Source of the DNA: Gaiellasilicea sp963761905
GTDB taxonomy: Bacteria > Actinomycetota > Thermoleophilia > Gaiellales > Gaiellaceae
Assembly (NCBI GenBank): GCA_963761905.1
Contig: CAVXIQ010000001.1
Coordinates: forward strand, 1-64,000
Length of the DNA stretch: 64,000 nt
Direction: 5' to 3'
The notes below the pieces were generated by a model. The model had not been told where the DNA came from and searched no databases. It saw only the letters and a list, made by a program, of their open reading frames with translations. Below are positions 17,049 through 23,792 of the stretch, in pieces. The position numbers and the translations under genes are program-made. Every line of letters begins with the position of its first letter. The stretch's first letter is position 1.

Positions 17049-17094
17049 TCACCCCGCCTGGGTGAAGCCTCGTCACCCGAGCGCGTGGAACCGT
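17049..17094 (+). promoter_or_regulatory. Regulon promoter C-plus (GGGTGA-N6-GTCACC-N11-AACCGT)
   Basis: TCACCCC (17049) is followed by GGGTGA (17060-17065), six bases, GTCACC (17072-17077), eleven bases and AACCGT (17089-17094). It faces the DUF7144 gene at 17126 and leaves a leader of about 25 bases that contains AGGAGG. Together with C-minus it makes a divergent double promoter. Confidence 0.6.
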
Positions 17095-17125
17095 GCCGGC
17101 TGACCCCAAGAGGAGGCCGAAACTC

Positions 17126-17596
17126 GTGGAGCCACGCACAGTCACGCCAACACCGGGCCTGCCACCGAGCACGCCGCCGGACGCGCCGCCGGATCCGCCA
17201 GCCCTCGGATCGACGGGCCGCACGTATTCGGGCTGGCTCGGCTTTGCCGGGGCGCTGATCATCTTCGTGGCCATCGCCAACATGATCCAGGGGCTCGTCG
17301 CGATCTTCCAGGAGGAGTACTTCGTCGTCACGGAGGAGAAGATCCTGGTCTTCGACTTCACCACCTGGGGCTGGATTCTCCTCTTCCTCGGCGCGTTCGA
17401 GCTGCTGGTCGGCCTCGGGATCCTGGCGAACCAGGTCTGGGCGCGCGTGGCCGGGATCGTGCTGACGATCGTGCTCGCTGTCTCCCAGATCGGCTTCCTG
17501 GCCGCCTTCCCGATCTGGTCCGTGCTGATGATCGCGCTCTGCATCGTCGTGATCTATGCGTTGATCGTGCCGCCGAGCGATCCGAGCCCACGCTGA
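17126..17596 (+). CDS. DUF7144-family membrane protein, second copy
   Basis: This gene encodes 156 residues with a proline-rich cytoplasmic lead of about 40 residues and four membrane helices. It has the family segments GWLGFAGALI, QEEYFVVTEE and FTTWGWILLFLG. It is a paralogue of 12823-13254, with the same helix order and the same charged loop after helix 1. GTG 17126 is chosen because AGGAGG (17111-17116) is nine bases ahead; the GTG at 17093 overlaps the presumed -10. Function is unknown. Its promoter places it in the proposed stress regulon. Confidence 0.83.
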   Translation: MEPRTVTPTPGLPPSTPPDAPPDPPALGSTGRTYSGWLGFAGALIIFVAIANMIQGLVAIFQEEYFVVTEEKILVFDFTTWGWILLFLGAFELLVGLGILANQVWARVAGIVLTIVLAVSQIGFLAAFPIWSVLMIALCIVVIYALIVPPSDPSPR

Positions 17597-17642
17597 CCAG
17601 AGGCGCAGACCCGATCGGATCCGTGCTTGCGGGAGTGGAGCC

Positions 17643-18755
17643 GTGAGAGGCCGCATGCTCGCGGCGCGGATCCTCGTCGTCCTGACGACGATCTTCGCCG
17701 TCCTGGCCTTGCTTGCCGGGTTCGTCCGCTGGCAGGCGCTGGACAACGACACCGTCGAGGAGACCGCCGAGCTCCTGATCGCGGATCCGGAGATTCGCGA
17801 TCGGATCGCCGCCTCGCTCGTCGAGCAGCTGTACGAGAACGTCGACGTCGCGGCGGCGCTCGAGGAGCGCCTTCCTGAGGGCCAGCAGGCGCTCGCACCG
17901 GTGATTGCGGGCGCGCTCCGTCAGGCCTCCGACCGAGGAGCGCAGCGGTTGCTCGAGCGCCCCCGGCCGCAAGCGCTCTGGGTCCAGTCGATCTCGAGGA
18001 CGCACAAGCAGTTGCTCCGGCTCCTGGACGACGAGCTGACAGCGGTCCAGACGGAGGACGGCTACCTCGTCCTCAACCTCCGTCCGCTCGTGATCCAGCT
18101 CGGCGACGAGGTCGCGGTCGCAGGCAGGCTCGCGGAGCGACTGCCCGAGAGCTCGGGCGGGATCCGGTTGATGGAGGCGGATCAGCTCGAGACGGCTCAG
18201 GACCTGACCCAGCTGCTGAAGTCGCTCGGCACCTTCCTGTTCATCGTCCCGCTCCTGCTCGCTGCGCTCGCGCTGTGGCTCGCGGCAGGGCGGCGGCGGG
18301 TGATCCTGCGCTCGCTCGGCTTCGGGCTCATCCTCGCCGGCGTCCTCGTCCTCGTCGTCCGCTCCCTCGGCGGCTCCTACGTCGTCGACAACCTCGTCCC
18401 CAACGAGGCGGGCCGCCCCGCTGTAGCCGACGCCTGGGACATCCTCACGCGGCTGCTCGCCGACGGTGGCTGGTTCCTGATCCTCTTCGGCGCAGCCGGG
18501 CTCCTCGGCGTGTGGATCACCGGGGAGAGCCGCCCCGCCACCGCCGCCCGACGCAGTCTCGCTCCCTATCTGGCGAGGCCGGAATACGCATTCGGCGCCG
18601 CCGCCGCGTTGCTGCTCCTCCTCGTCTGGTGGGCGCCGCTCGTCCAGTTTCGCCGCGGGCTGGCCGTGCTCGCGATGGCCATCGTGCTCGCGATCGGGGT
18701 CGAGGCCCTCCGCCGCATCACCGGCCGCGAGTTTCCGACGACGACCGAGGTCTGA
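17643..18755 (+). CDS. Predicted integral membrane protein with large extracytoplasmic loop
   Basis: This 370-residue protein has a helix at about residues 7-27 and a long helical, acidic extracytoplasmic domain (about 30-190) rich in repeats of L/E/R. It is followed by about five membrane helices from residue 195 onward. This layout is seen in uncharacterised actinobacterial membrane proteins and I cannot assign a function. GTG 17643 follows GGGAGTGGAG. It starts 46 bases after the second DUF7144 gene on the same strand and may be co-transcribed with it. The 30-base gap to the convergent sulfatase holds no clear terminator. Confidence 0.7.
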   Translation: MRGRMLAARILVVLTTIFAVLALLAGFVRWQALDNDTVEETAELLIADPEIRDRIAASLVEQLYENVDVAAALEERLPEGQQALAPVIAGALRQASDRGAQRLLERPRPQALWVQSISRTHKQLLRLLDDELTAVQTEDGYLVLNLRPLVIQLGDEVAVAGRLAERLPESSGGIRLMEADQLETAQDLTQLLKSLGTFLFIVPLLLAALALWLAAGRRRVILRSLGFGLILAGVLVLVVRSLGGSYVVDNLVPNEAGRPAVADAWDILTRLLADGGWFLILFGAAGLLGVWITGESRPATAARRSLAPYLARPEYAFGAAAALLLLLVWWAPLVQFRRGLAVLAMAIVLAIGVEALRRITGREFPTTTEV

Positions 18756-18785
18756 GCGAGGCGAACGACGGCCCGCCGCCCGGGG

Positions 18786-20324
18786 TCACCGCCCCGACGC
18801 GAGGAACGTCTCCAGCTTCTTGACCACGTGGTCGATCGTGAAGCTCGCCGCCTCCTGCCGCGGCGGGAACTCCTTGAACGTCTCGAGGAACTGTGTCGCG
18901 ATGGCCGTCGCGGCGAGGACGATGTAGGCGTTGTCCATGATCCAGTCGTAGTACGTGTTCGAGGTCACGTCGGCACGCTCGAACGGGTCGGTGCGCAGGT
19001 TGAAGAGCTTTGGAACCCGCAACGGGACGAACGGCTCGGCCCAGATCCGCAACGTCCCCTCGACCCGCTGCTCCATGAAGGAGACCTTCCAGTTGTCGAA
19101 CCTCAGTCCCAGCACGTCGCCGTCGTCCGAGAAGTAGACGAGGCCCTGCCTGGGACTCGTGTCGACCTCGCCGGTCAGGTAGGGCACGAGGTTGTATCCG
19201 TCGATGTGCACCTTGAACGTCGTGTCGCCGATCTGATGGCCTGCCTTCAGCTTCTCGACGATGTCCGGCTCGCCGGCGGCGGCGAGGAACGTCGGCAGCC
19301 AGTCGTGATGCTGGACAATCTCGTTCGACACCGTCCCGGCTGCAATCTTCCCGGGCCACCGGACCACCTCGGGGATGCGGAATGCGCCCTCCCAGTTCGT
19401 GTTCTTCTCGCTCCGGAACGGGGTCATCCCGGCGTCCGGCCAGCTGTTCATGTGCGGTCCGTTGTCGGTTGAGTAGATGACGATCGTGTTCTCGGCGATC
19501 CCGAGCTCGTCGAGCTTGTCGAGCAGCGCGCCGACGACCTTGTCGTGGTCGATCATCGTGTCGTGGTAGGGCGACTGCCAGCGCCCCGCCTGACCGACGC
19601 TCTTCGGCTTCGGATGCGTCCGGAAGTGCATGTGCGTCGTGTTGAACCAGACGAAGAACGGCGTCCCGGCCGCCGCTTGCCGGCCGATGAAATCGAGTCC
19701 GTGCTCGAGCACCTCATCGTCGATCGTTTCCATCCGCTTCTTCGTCAGCGCGCCCGTGTCCTCGATCCGTTGCTTGCCGACGCGCCCGAAGCGATCCTCG
19801 TCGGTGTCGTCGTCCTCGTCCGTCGCCCAGGAATGGATGACGCCGCGCGGCCGGAAGCGCTCGTTGTACTGCGGAAAGTCCTCAGGCGGCGGCCAGTTCG
19901 GCTGCTCCGGCTCCTCCTCCGCGTTCAGGTGGTAGAGGTTGCCGAAGAACTCGTCGAATCCATGCACCGTCGGCAAGTACTTGTTCATATCGCCCAGGTG
20001 GTTCTTGCCGAACTGCCCCGTCGCGTAGCCGAGCGGCTTCAGGAGCTCGGCGATCGTCACGTCCTCGGCCTGGAGGCCGATGTCCATGCCCGGCATCCCG
20101 ACCTTGCTCAGGCCGGTGCGGTAGACGCTCTGCCCGGTGATGAACGAGGAACGGCCTGCCGTGCAGCTCTGCTCGCCGTAGGAGTCCGTGAATCGCATCC
20201 CCTCGTCGGCGATCCGGTCGATGTTCGGCGTGCGATAGCCCATCAGCCCGTCGCTGTAGCAGCTGAGATTCGTGATCCCGATGTCGTCGCCCCAGATCAC
20301 GAGGATGTTCGGCTGGTCCGGCAC
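18786..20324 (-). CDS. Type I (formylglycine) arylsulfatase
   Basis: This cytosolic sulfatase of the alkaline-phosphatase fold has 512 residues. Cys54 in SCTAGRS fits the CxAxR signal that is converted to formylglycine, and the Asp pair in WGDDIG is the usual calcium-site start. It should cleave a sulfate ester and release sulfate; the substrate is unknown. The GTG start at 20324 overlaps the stop of the formylglycine-generating enzyme gene (TAGTG), so enzyme and activator are made together. It carries no signal peptide, so either its substrate is imported or export is by another route. Confidence 0.9.
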   Translation of the reverse strand: MPDQPNILVIWGDDIGITNLSCYSDGLMGYRTPNIDRIADEGMRFTDSYGEQSCTAGRSSFITGQSVYRTGLSKVGMPGMDIGLQAEDVTIAELLKPLGYATGQFGKNHLGDMNKYLPTVHGFDEFFGNLYHLNAEEEPEQPNWPPPEDFPQYNERFRPRGVIHSWATDEDDDTDEDRFGRVGKQRIEDTGALTKKRMETIDDEVLEHGLDFIGRQAAAGTPFFVWFNTTHMHFRTHPKPKSVGQAGRWQSPYHDTMIDHDKVVGALLDKLDELGIAENTIVIYSTDNGPHMNSWPDAGMTPFRSEKNTNWEGAFRIPEVVRWPGKIAAGTVSNEIVQHHDWLPTFLAAAGEPDIVEKLKAGHQIGDTTFKVHIDGYNLVPYLTGEVDTSPRQGLVYFSDDGDVLGLRFDNWKVSFMEQRVEGTLRIWAEPFVPLRVPKLFNLRTDPFERADVTSNTYYDWIMDNAYIVLAATAIATQFLETFKEFPPRQEAASFTIDHVVKKLETFLASGR

Positions 20325-21340
20325 TAAGTCTCTCCTTGGGTCGGTGGGTTGGGTGTGCGGACGACGCAGCGGAAGCCGAGGTGCGCCATCGAGGTGTCGA
20401 TCATCTGCGCCTGCCGCGCCGCCGGGCGGTAGCGGAGGCAGTAGTTGGGCGCGCAGAGGTGCGAGCCGCCCTTGATCACGCGTCGTGGAAACCGCTCTCC
20501 CGGCTGTCCGGCGAGATGGCTCTGATCCGTCGACGTGACTCTCGGGTTGTGCGGGACGCAGCAAGGACTCGACACCTCGTCGGCGTGACGCGGCGTGAAC
20601 CAGTCAGCCGTCCATTCCCAGACGTTCCCGGTCATGTCGTAGAGGCCGTAGTCGTTCGCGGGGAAGCTGCCGACGGGCGATGTTCCCTCGTGGCCGTCGA
20701 GCTTGAGGTTCTGCCAGGGGAACTCGCCCTGCCAGGTGTTCGCGAGCGGAGTGCCGTTCGGCATGTGCTCGTCGCCCCAGGCGAACGCGGCGCCGTCGAG
20801 ACCGCCGCGCGCGGCAAGCTCCCACTCGGCCTCGGTCGGGAGCTCTTTGCCAGCCCACGCTGCGTAGGCCTCCGCGTCCTCGCAGGCGACCTGCACGACC
20901 GGATGATGGTCGCGGCCGTTCGTGGTCGTGCCGCGTCCCCCTGGGCGCTTCCAGCTCGCGCCGGGGACGTATTCCCACCAGTTGTGGAAGTCATCGAGCG
21001 GGACCGGTCCGCTCGTCTTCCGGAAGACGAGCCCGCCGGGAACGAGCAGCTCCGGATCGGCGTCCGGGTACGCGTCGGGATCGAGCGGACGCTCGGCGAC
21101 GGTGACGTACTTCGTCTCGCGGACGAACCGCCGGAACTCGGCCGCCGTGACGGGATGCTCGTCCATCCAGAAGCCGTCCACCGACACGCGGTGGACCGGC
21201 CGTTCCTCCGGATAGAAGTCCTCGGAGCCCATCGCGAACGTGGCCGGTGGAATCCAGCGAAGCCCGGGCGCCGGCGGCGAACCGACGTCCGGAACGACGC
21301 CAGGCTCGGAAGCCTGTCGCGACGATGGTGTGGCGCTCAC
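20324..21340 (-). CDS. Formylglycine-generating enzyme (SUMF1 family)
   Basis: This 338-residue FGE-sulfatase domain protein oxidises the sulfatase cysteine to formylglycine with O2 and copper. Both active-site cysteines are present, Cys296 and Cys301, in HLCAPNYCLRYRPAAR. The closing LGFRCV is also typical, so this is a true FGE and not just a SUMF1-fold relative. GTG 21340 is chosen as the first start that keeps the domain whole; no strong ribosome site is seen. It is the first gene of the sulfatase unit and lies about 33 bases downstream of the start point implied by regulon promoter D. Confidence 0.88.
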   Translation of the reverse strand: MSATPSSRQASEPGVVPDVGSPPAPGLRWIPPATFAMGSEDFYPEERPVHRVSVDGFWMDEHPVTAAEFRRFVRETKYVTVAERPLDPDAYPDADPELLVPGGLVFRKTSGPVPLDDFHNWWEYVPGASWKRPGGRGTTTNGRDHHPVVQVACEDAEAYAAWAGKELPTEAEWELAARGGLDGAAFAWGDEHMPNGTPLANTWQGEFPWQNLKLDGHEGTSPVGSFPANDYGLYDMTGNVWEWTADWFTPRHADEVSSPCCVPHNPRVTSTDQSHLAGQPGERFPRRVIKGGSHLCAPNYCLRYRPAARQAQMIDTSMAHLGFRCVVRTPNPPTQGET

Positions 21341-21379
21341 GCCGGCTGAAGATATTCGGATCGAGCCCCCTCGCTCGCG

Positions 21380-21427
21380 AGGCTGCGGGTTCGGCGGGTG
21401 ACGAAGCCTCACCCGATCCGGGTGGGT
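21380..21427 (-). promoter_or_regulatory. Regulon promoter D (GGGTGA-N6-GTCACC-N11-CAGCCT)
   Basis: On the minus strand CCCACCC, GGGTGA (21114+300 numbering: 21414-21409), six bases, GTCACC (21402-21397), eleven bases and CAGCCT (21385-21380) reproduce the regulon spacing. It overlaps the last codons of the SulP gene and faces the FGE-sulfatase pair. Confidence 0.6.
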
Positions 21428-23115
21428 GGGGGAGCTGCGTCGTCGTCCTCCACCCAGCGCCGAGCCGCCTCGTAGGCGGCGCGGCTCGACTCCCCGAGCG
21501 TCGGCGTCGCGGTGAAGATCCCCACCTCGTCGCGGTCGATCCGCCTCGTGCGGCGAAGCTGCTGGAAGAGCTGCGGATCGACGCCGCTGAGGAAGAGGCG
21601 GCCGTCGACCGCGGCGAGCCGCTGGGCGTAGTCGGCCAGGATCGCGAACGACGTGGCGCCGAGCGCCGTGCGGCCGCGCAGCCGGAGCACGACCGCGGGC
21701 CGGGTGGAGCCGGCCGGATCGGGGAGTCGAGCCTGGAGGGTCTTCGCGCCGGCGTAGTAGAGGCTCCCGTAGACGTCGAGCAGGGTCACCGCGCGGCTCG
21801 CCAAGCGGTCCGGGAGCGGTCGCTCGACGAGCCGGCCGTCCGGCCCTGGGACGATCTGCGTCACGGTGAGGTCGAGCGCCTCGCGATTCAGCTGGAGCAT
21901 CAGAGAGAGGACGACGCCGACTCCGACCGCGGTCGTCACGGGCAGCAGGAGGGTCGCCACGAACGTCGCGACGAGCGCGATTCGGGATGTGTTGCCGGTG
22001 CGGAAGATGGTCGCGATCTCGCCGACTCGCAGCGACCCGACGGCGGCGAAGATGAGGACGGCAGCCAGCGTCGGCATCGCGACCTTCGCGACGACGCCCG
22101 TGAAGAGGAGCAGGATCACGAACACCCAGAGGCCGACGAGGATCCCGGCCCAGCGCGAGCGGGCACCCGCGCTCACGTTCAGCGCAGTCGCACCCACGGA
22201 ACCGCCCACCGGAAGGCCTCGCACGAGCCCCGAGGCGACGTTCCCGACTCCCTGCGCGACGAAATCCCTGTTCGCGCTCGACGGCCCGGCATCCTCGTTG
22301 GGGGCGATCTCCGCGACGCCCGCGCCCTGGACCAGGACGATCGCGGCGATCGCGAGGGCGGAGACGACCAGGTTCAGCGAGAGCAGCCCGAGCTCCGGGA
22401 GGTGAGGGAGCGGGATCCCGGACGGGATCGCGCCTTCGTCCTCGACGCGTTGGATCTGCTCGAGGCCGAGAGTCGCGATCGTGGGGATCGCGAGCGCCAG
22501 CACCGTCGCAAGCGGGCCGACCCGGGTGCGCGCGAGGACGATCGCGAGCGCGAGTGCCGCGAGGCCGGTGACGAGCGAGGCGAGCTGGATCGCGCTCGGA
22601 TGGAGGACGACGTCGACCGCGCGCGCCAGGGCCGTCGAGCCGTCGGCGTCGACACCGGCGAGCTGCTGCACTTGGCCGAAGACGATGTTCGCGGCGATTC
22701 CGGTCAGGAAGCCGAGCATCACCGAGAGCGAGACGAATCGCGTGTACCTCCCGAGCCGCAGGATGCCGGCGGCGAGCATCGCGGCGCCGGCCAGGATCGT
22801 CAGCAGGAAGAGCGCCTCGGCTCGATCCGCCTCGGGCACGTCGGCGATCGCCGACCCCGCCGCCAGCGCGGCAGCCGAGGTCGTCGTGATCACCATCAGC
22901 CTCGTGCTCGAGGTGAGACCGCCTCCGACCGGGCCGGCGAACGCCGCATAGAGCCCGTGGATCGGATTGACGCCGGCGAGGACGGCCGACGCCATCCCGT
23001 CGGGAACCGACGCGACCGAGCCTGGCAATCCCGCCATCACGTCCTGGCGCAGCGTCGCGCGCTGTGGGCCGATCGAGCGGATGCGGCTCCAGAGTCCGTG
23101 TACGCCTGGCTGCAT
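21409..23115 (-). CDS. SulP-family anion transporter with STAS domain
   Basis: This 568-residue SulP (SLC26-like) transporter has about twelve membrane helices (residues 25-400) and a C-terminal STAS domain (about 425-545). The N-terminal VASVPDGMASAVLAGVNPIHGLYAAF region is family-typical. Likely cargo is sulfate, bicarbonate or another small anion. Its place directly upstream of a sulfatase unit suggests sulfate, but stress-linked SulP proteins also carry bicarbonate. ATG 23115 lies ten bases after a regulon -10. It is divergent from the small gene at 23207. Confidence 0.88.
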   Translation of the reverse strand: MQPGVHGLWSRIRSIGPQRATLRQDVMAGLPGSVASVPDGMASAVLAGVNPIHGLYAAFAGPVGGGLTSSTRLMVITTTSAAALAAGSAIADVPEADRAEALFLLTILAGAAMLAAGILRLGRYTRFVSLSVMLGFLTGIAANIVFGQVQQLAGVDADGSTALARAVDVVLHPSAIQLASLVTGLAALALAIVLARTRVGPLATVLALAIPTIATLGLEQIQRVEDEGAIPSGIPLPHLPELGLLSLNLVVSALAIAAIVLVQGAGVAEIAPNEDAGPSSANRDFVAQGVGNVASGLVRGLPVGGSVGATALNVSAGARSRWAGILVGLWVFVILLLFTGVVAKVAMPTLAAVLIFAAVGSLRVGEIATIFRTGNTSRIALVATFVATLLLPVTTAVGVGVVLSLMLQLNREALDLTVTQIVPGPDGRLVERPLPDRLASRAVTLLDVYGSLYYAGAKTLQARLPDPAGSTRPAVVLRLRGRTALGATSFAILADYAQRLAAVDGRLFLSGVDPQLFQQLRRTRRIDRDEVGIFTATPTLGESSRAAYEAARRWVEDDDAAPPPTRIG

Positions 23116-23125
23116 CGCCCGAGTC

Positions 23126-23200
23126 AGGAGACAGGAGTCGGAGGTGACGACGGTTCACCCACGTGGGGTGAACGCCGGTCACCTCGCGCCGTCCTAGCCT
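23126..23200. promoter_or_regulatory. Bidirectional regulon promoter E
   Basis: A near-perfect long palindrome serves both strands. Minus strand: GGGTGA is replaced by its mirror TCACCC (23155-23160), six bases, GTCACC (23148-23143), eleven bases, TCTCCT (23131-23126), for SulP. Plus strand: GGGTGA (23166-23171), six bases, GTCACC (23178-23183), eleven bases, TAGCCT (23195-23200), with ATG 23207 six bases later. This is the cleanest example of the motif. Confidence 0.7.
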
Positions 23201-23206
23201 TGGGCA

Positions 23207-23450
23207 ATGGCGGAGTCGACCTCGCACCGCCTCTGACGTGGGTCACCGGTACGAGATTCGGGTCAGCGGGCGCCTGAGCGCCGCATTTGCGACGGCGCTG
23301 GGCGACCCCGCGGCGACCGCGGCGCCGGCCCAGACGATCCTGCAGCGCGACGTCGAGTCCACGGCCGAGCTGCACGAGCTCCTTCGCCGCTGCCAGGCAC
23401 TCGGCCTCGAGCTCGTCGAGGTGCATCGGCTGCCCGACGTTCCGAGCTAG
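23207..23450 (+). CDS. Small YEIRV-type protein, probably frameshifted near its start
   Basis: The open part (GTG 23238 to TAG 23450) gives 70 residues beginning GHRYEIRVSGRLSAAF. The regulon -10 points to ATG 23207, whose frame (MAESTSHRL) stops at 23234. Removing one base there joins it to RYEIRV, giving a start that resembles the paralogue at 23447-23683 (MATLATTARYEIRV). I therefore propose one surplus base near 23235. If that is wrong, the gene starts at 23238. The alpha/beta pattern and the paired copies suggest a small regulatory or adaptor protein. No family is recognised. Confidence 0.6.
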
Positions 23451-23683
23451 TCCGGCTTCTCCTCGTCTGGGAGTCGCCTGATCTCCCGGAGCTCGATCCC
23501 CAGCTGCTCGAGCCGGTCGAGCAGCCCGTGCAGCGCCGACTGGTCGACGTCCTCCGCGTAGACCACGGTCTCGGCCGGAGCGGGCGCGGCCGTGAATTGC
23601 GACGGCAGGCCGGCGGCGAGCACCTCGTCGAGGTCGCCCTTGACGCGAATCTCGTACCGAGCAGTTGTCGCCAACGTCGCCAA
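23447..23683 (-). CDS. Small YEIRV-type protein, paralogue
   Basis: This 78-residue protein begins MATLATTARYEIRVKGDLDE and shares the motif order RYEIRV, an AAPAxT segment, then LxxLLxRLxxLGIELxEIRRLP with its neighbour at 23207-23450. The two genes converge and overlap by four bases. Both sit under regulon promoters, this one under site F on the minus strand with its -10 about 20 bases ahead and a GGGAG-like ribosome site. Proteins of this size next to LAL regulators are not described to my knowledge, so the function is open. Confidence 0.65.
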   Translation of the reverse strand: MATLATTARYEIRVKGDLDEVLAAGLPSQFTAAPAPAETVVYAEDVDQSALHGLLDRLEQLGIELREIRRLPDEEKPD

Positions 23684-23703
23684 GCCTCAGCTCCCTGAGC
23701 GGG

Positions 23704-23759
23704 AGCATCGAGCTGATGAAGGTGAGCACGCGTCACCCGACCGGGGTGACGTCTAGAGT
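23704..23759. promoter_or_regulatory. Bidirectional regulon promoter F
   Basis: Minus strand: mirror TCACCC (23733-23738), six bases, CTCACC (23726-23721), eleven bases, GATGCT (23709-23704), facing the small paralogue. Plus strand: GTCACCC and GGGGTGAC flank four bases, followed by a good -10 TAGAGT (23754-23759), facing the LAL regulator gene at 23793. The regulator is thus likely to control itself. Confidence 0.62.
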
Positions 23760-23792
23760 GAGATCACACGAACCTGCAGAAATGAGGTCGGC

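Noticed and set aside
20324..23227. A 967-codon open frame on the minus strand covering the formylglycine enzyme and most of the SulP region
   Set aside because: Only its last third encodes a recognisable protein. The upstream part is an arginine-rich shadow of the SulP gene, so the gene was started at GTG 21340.
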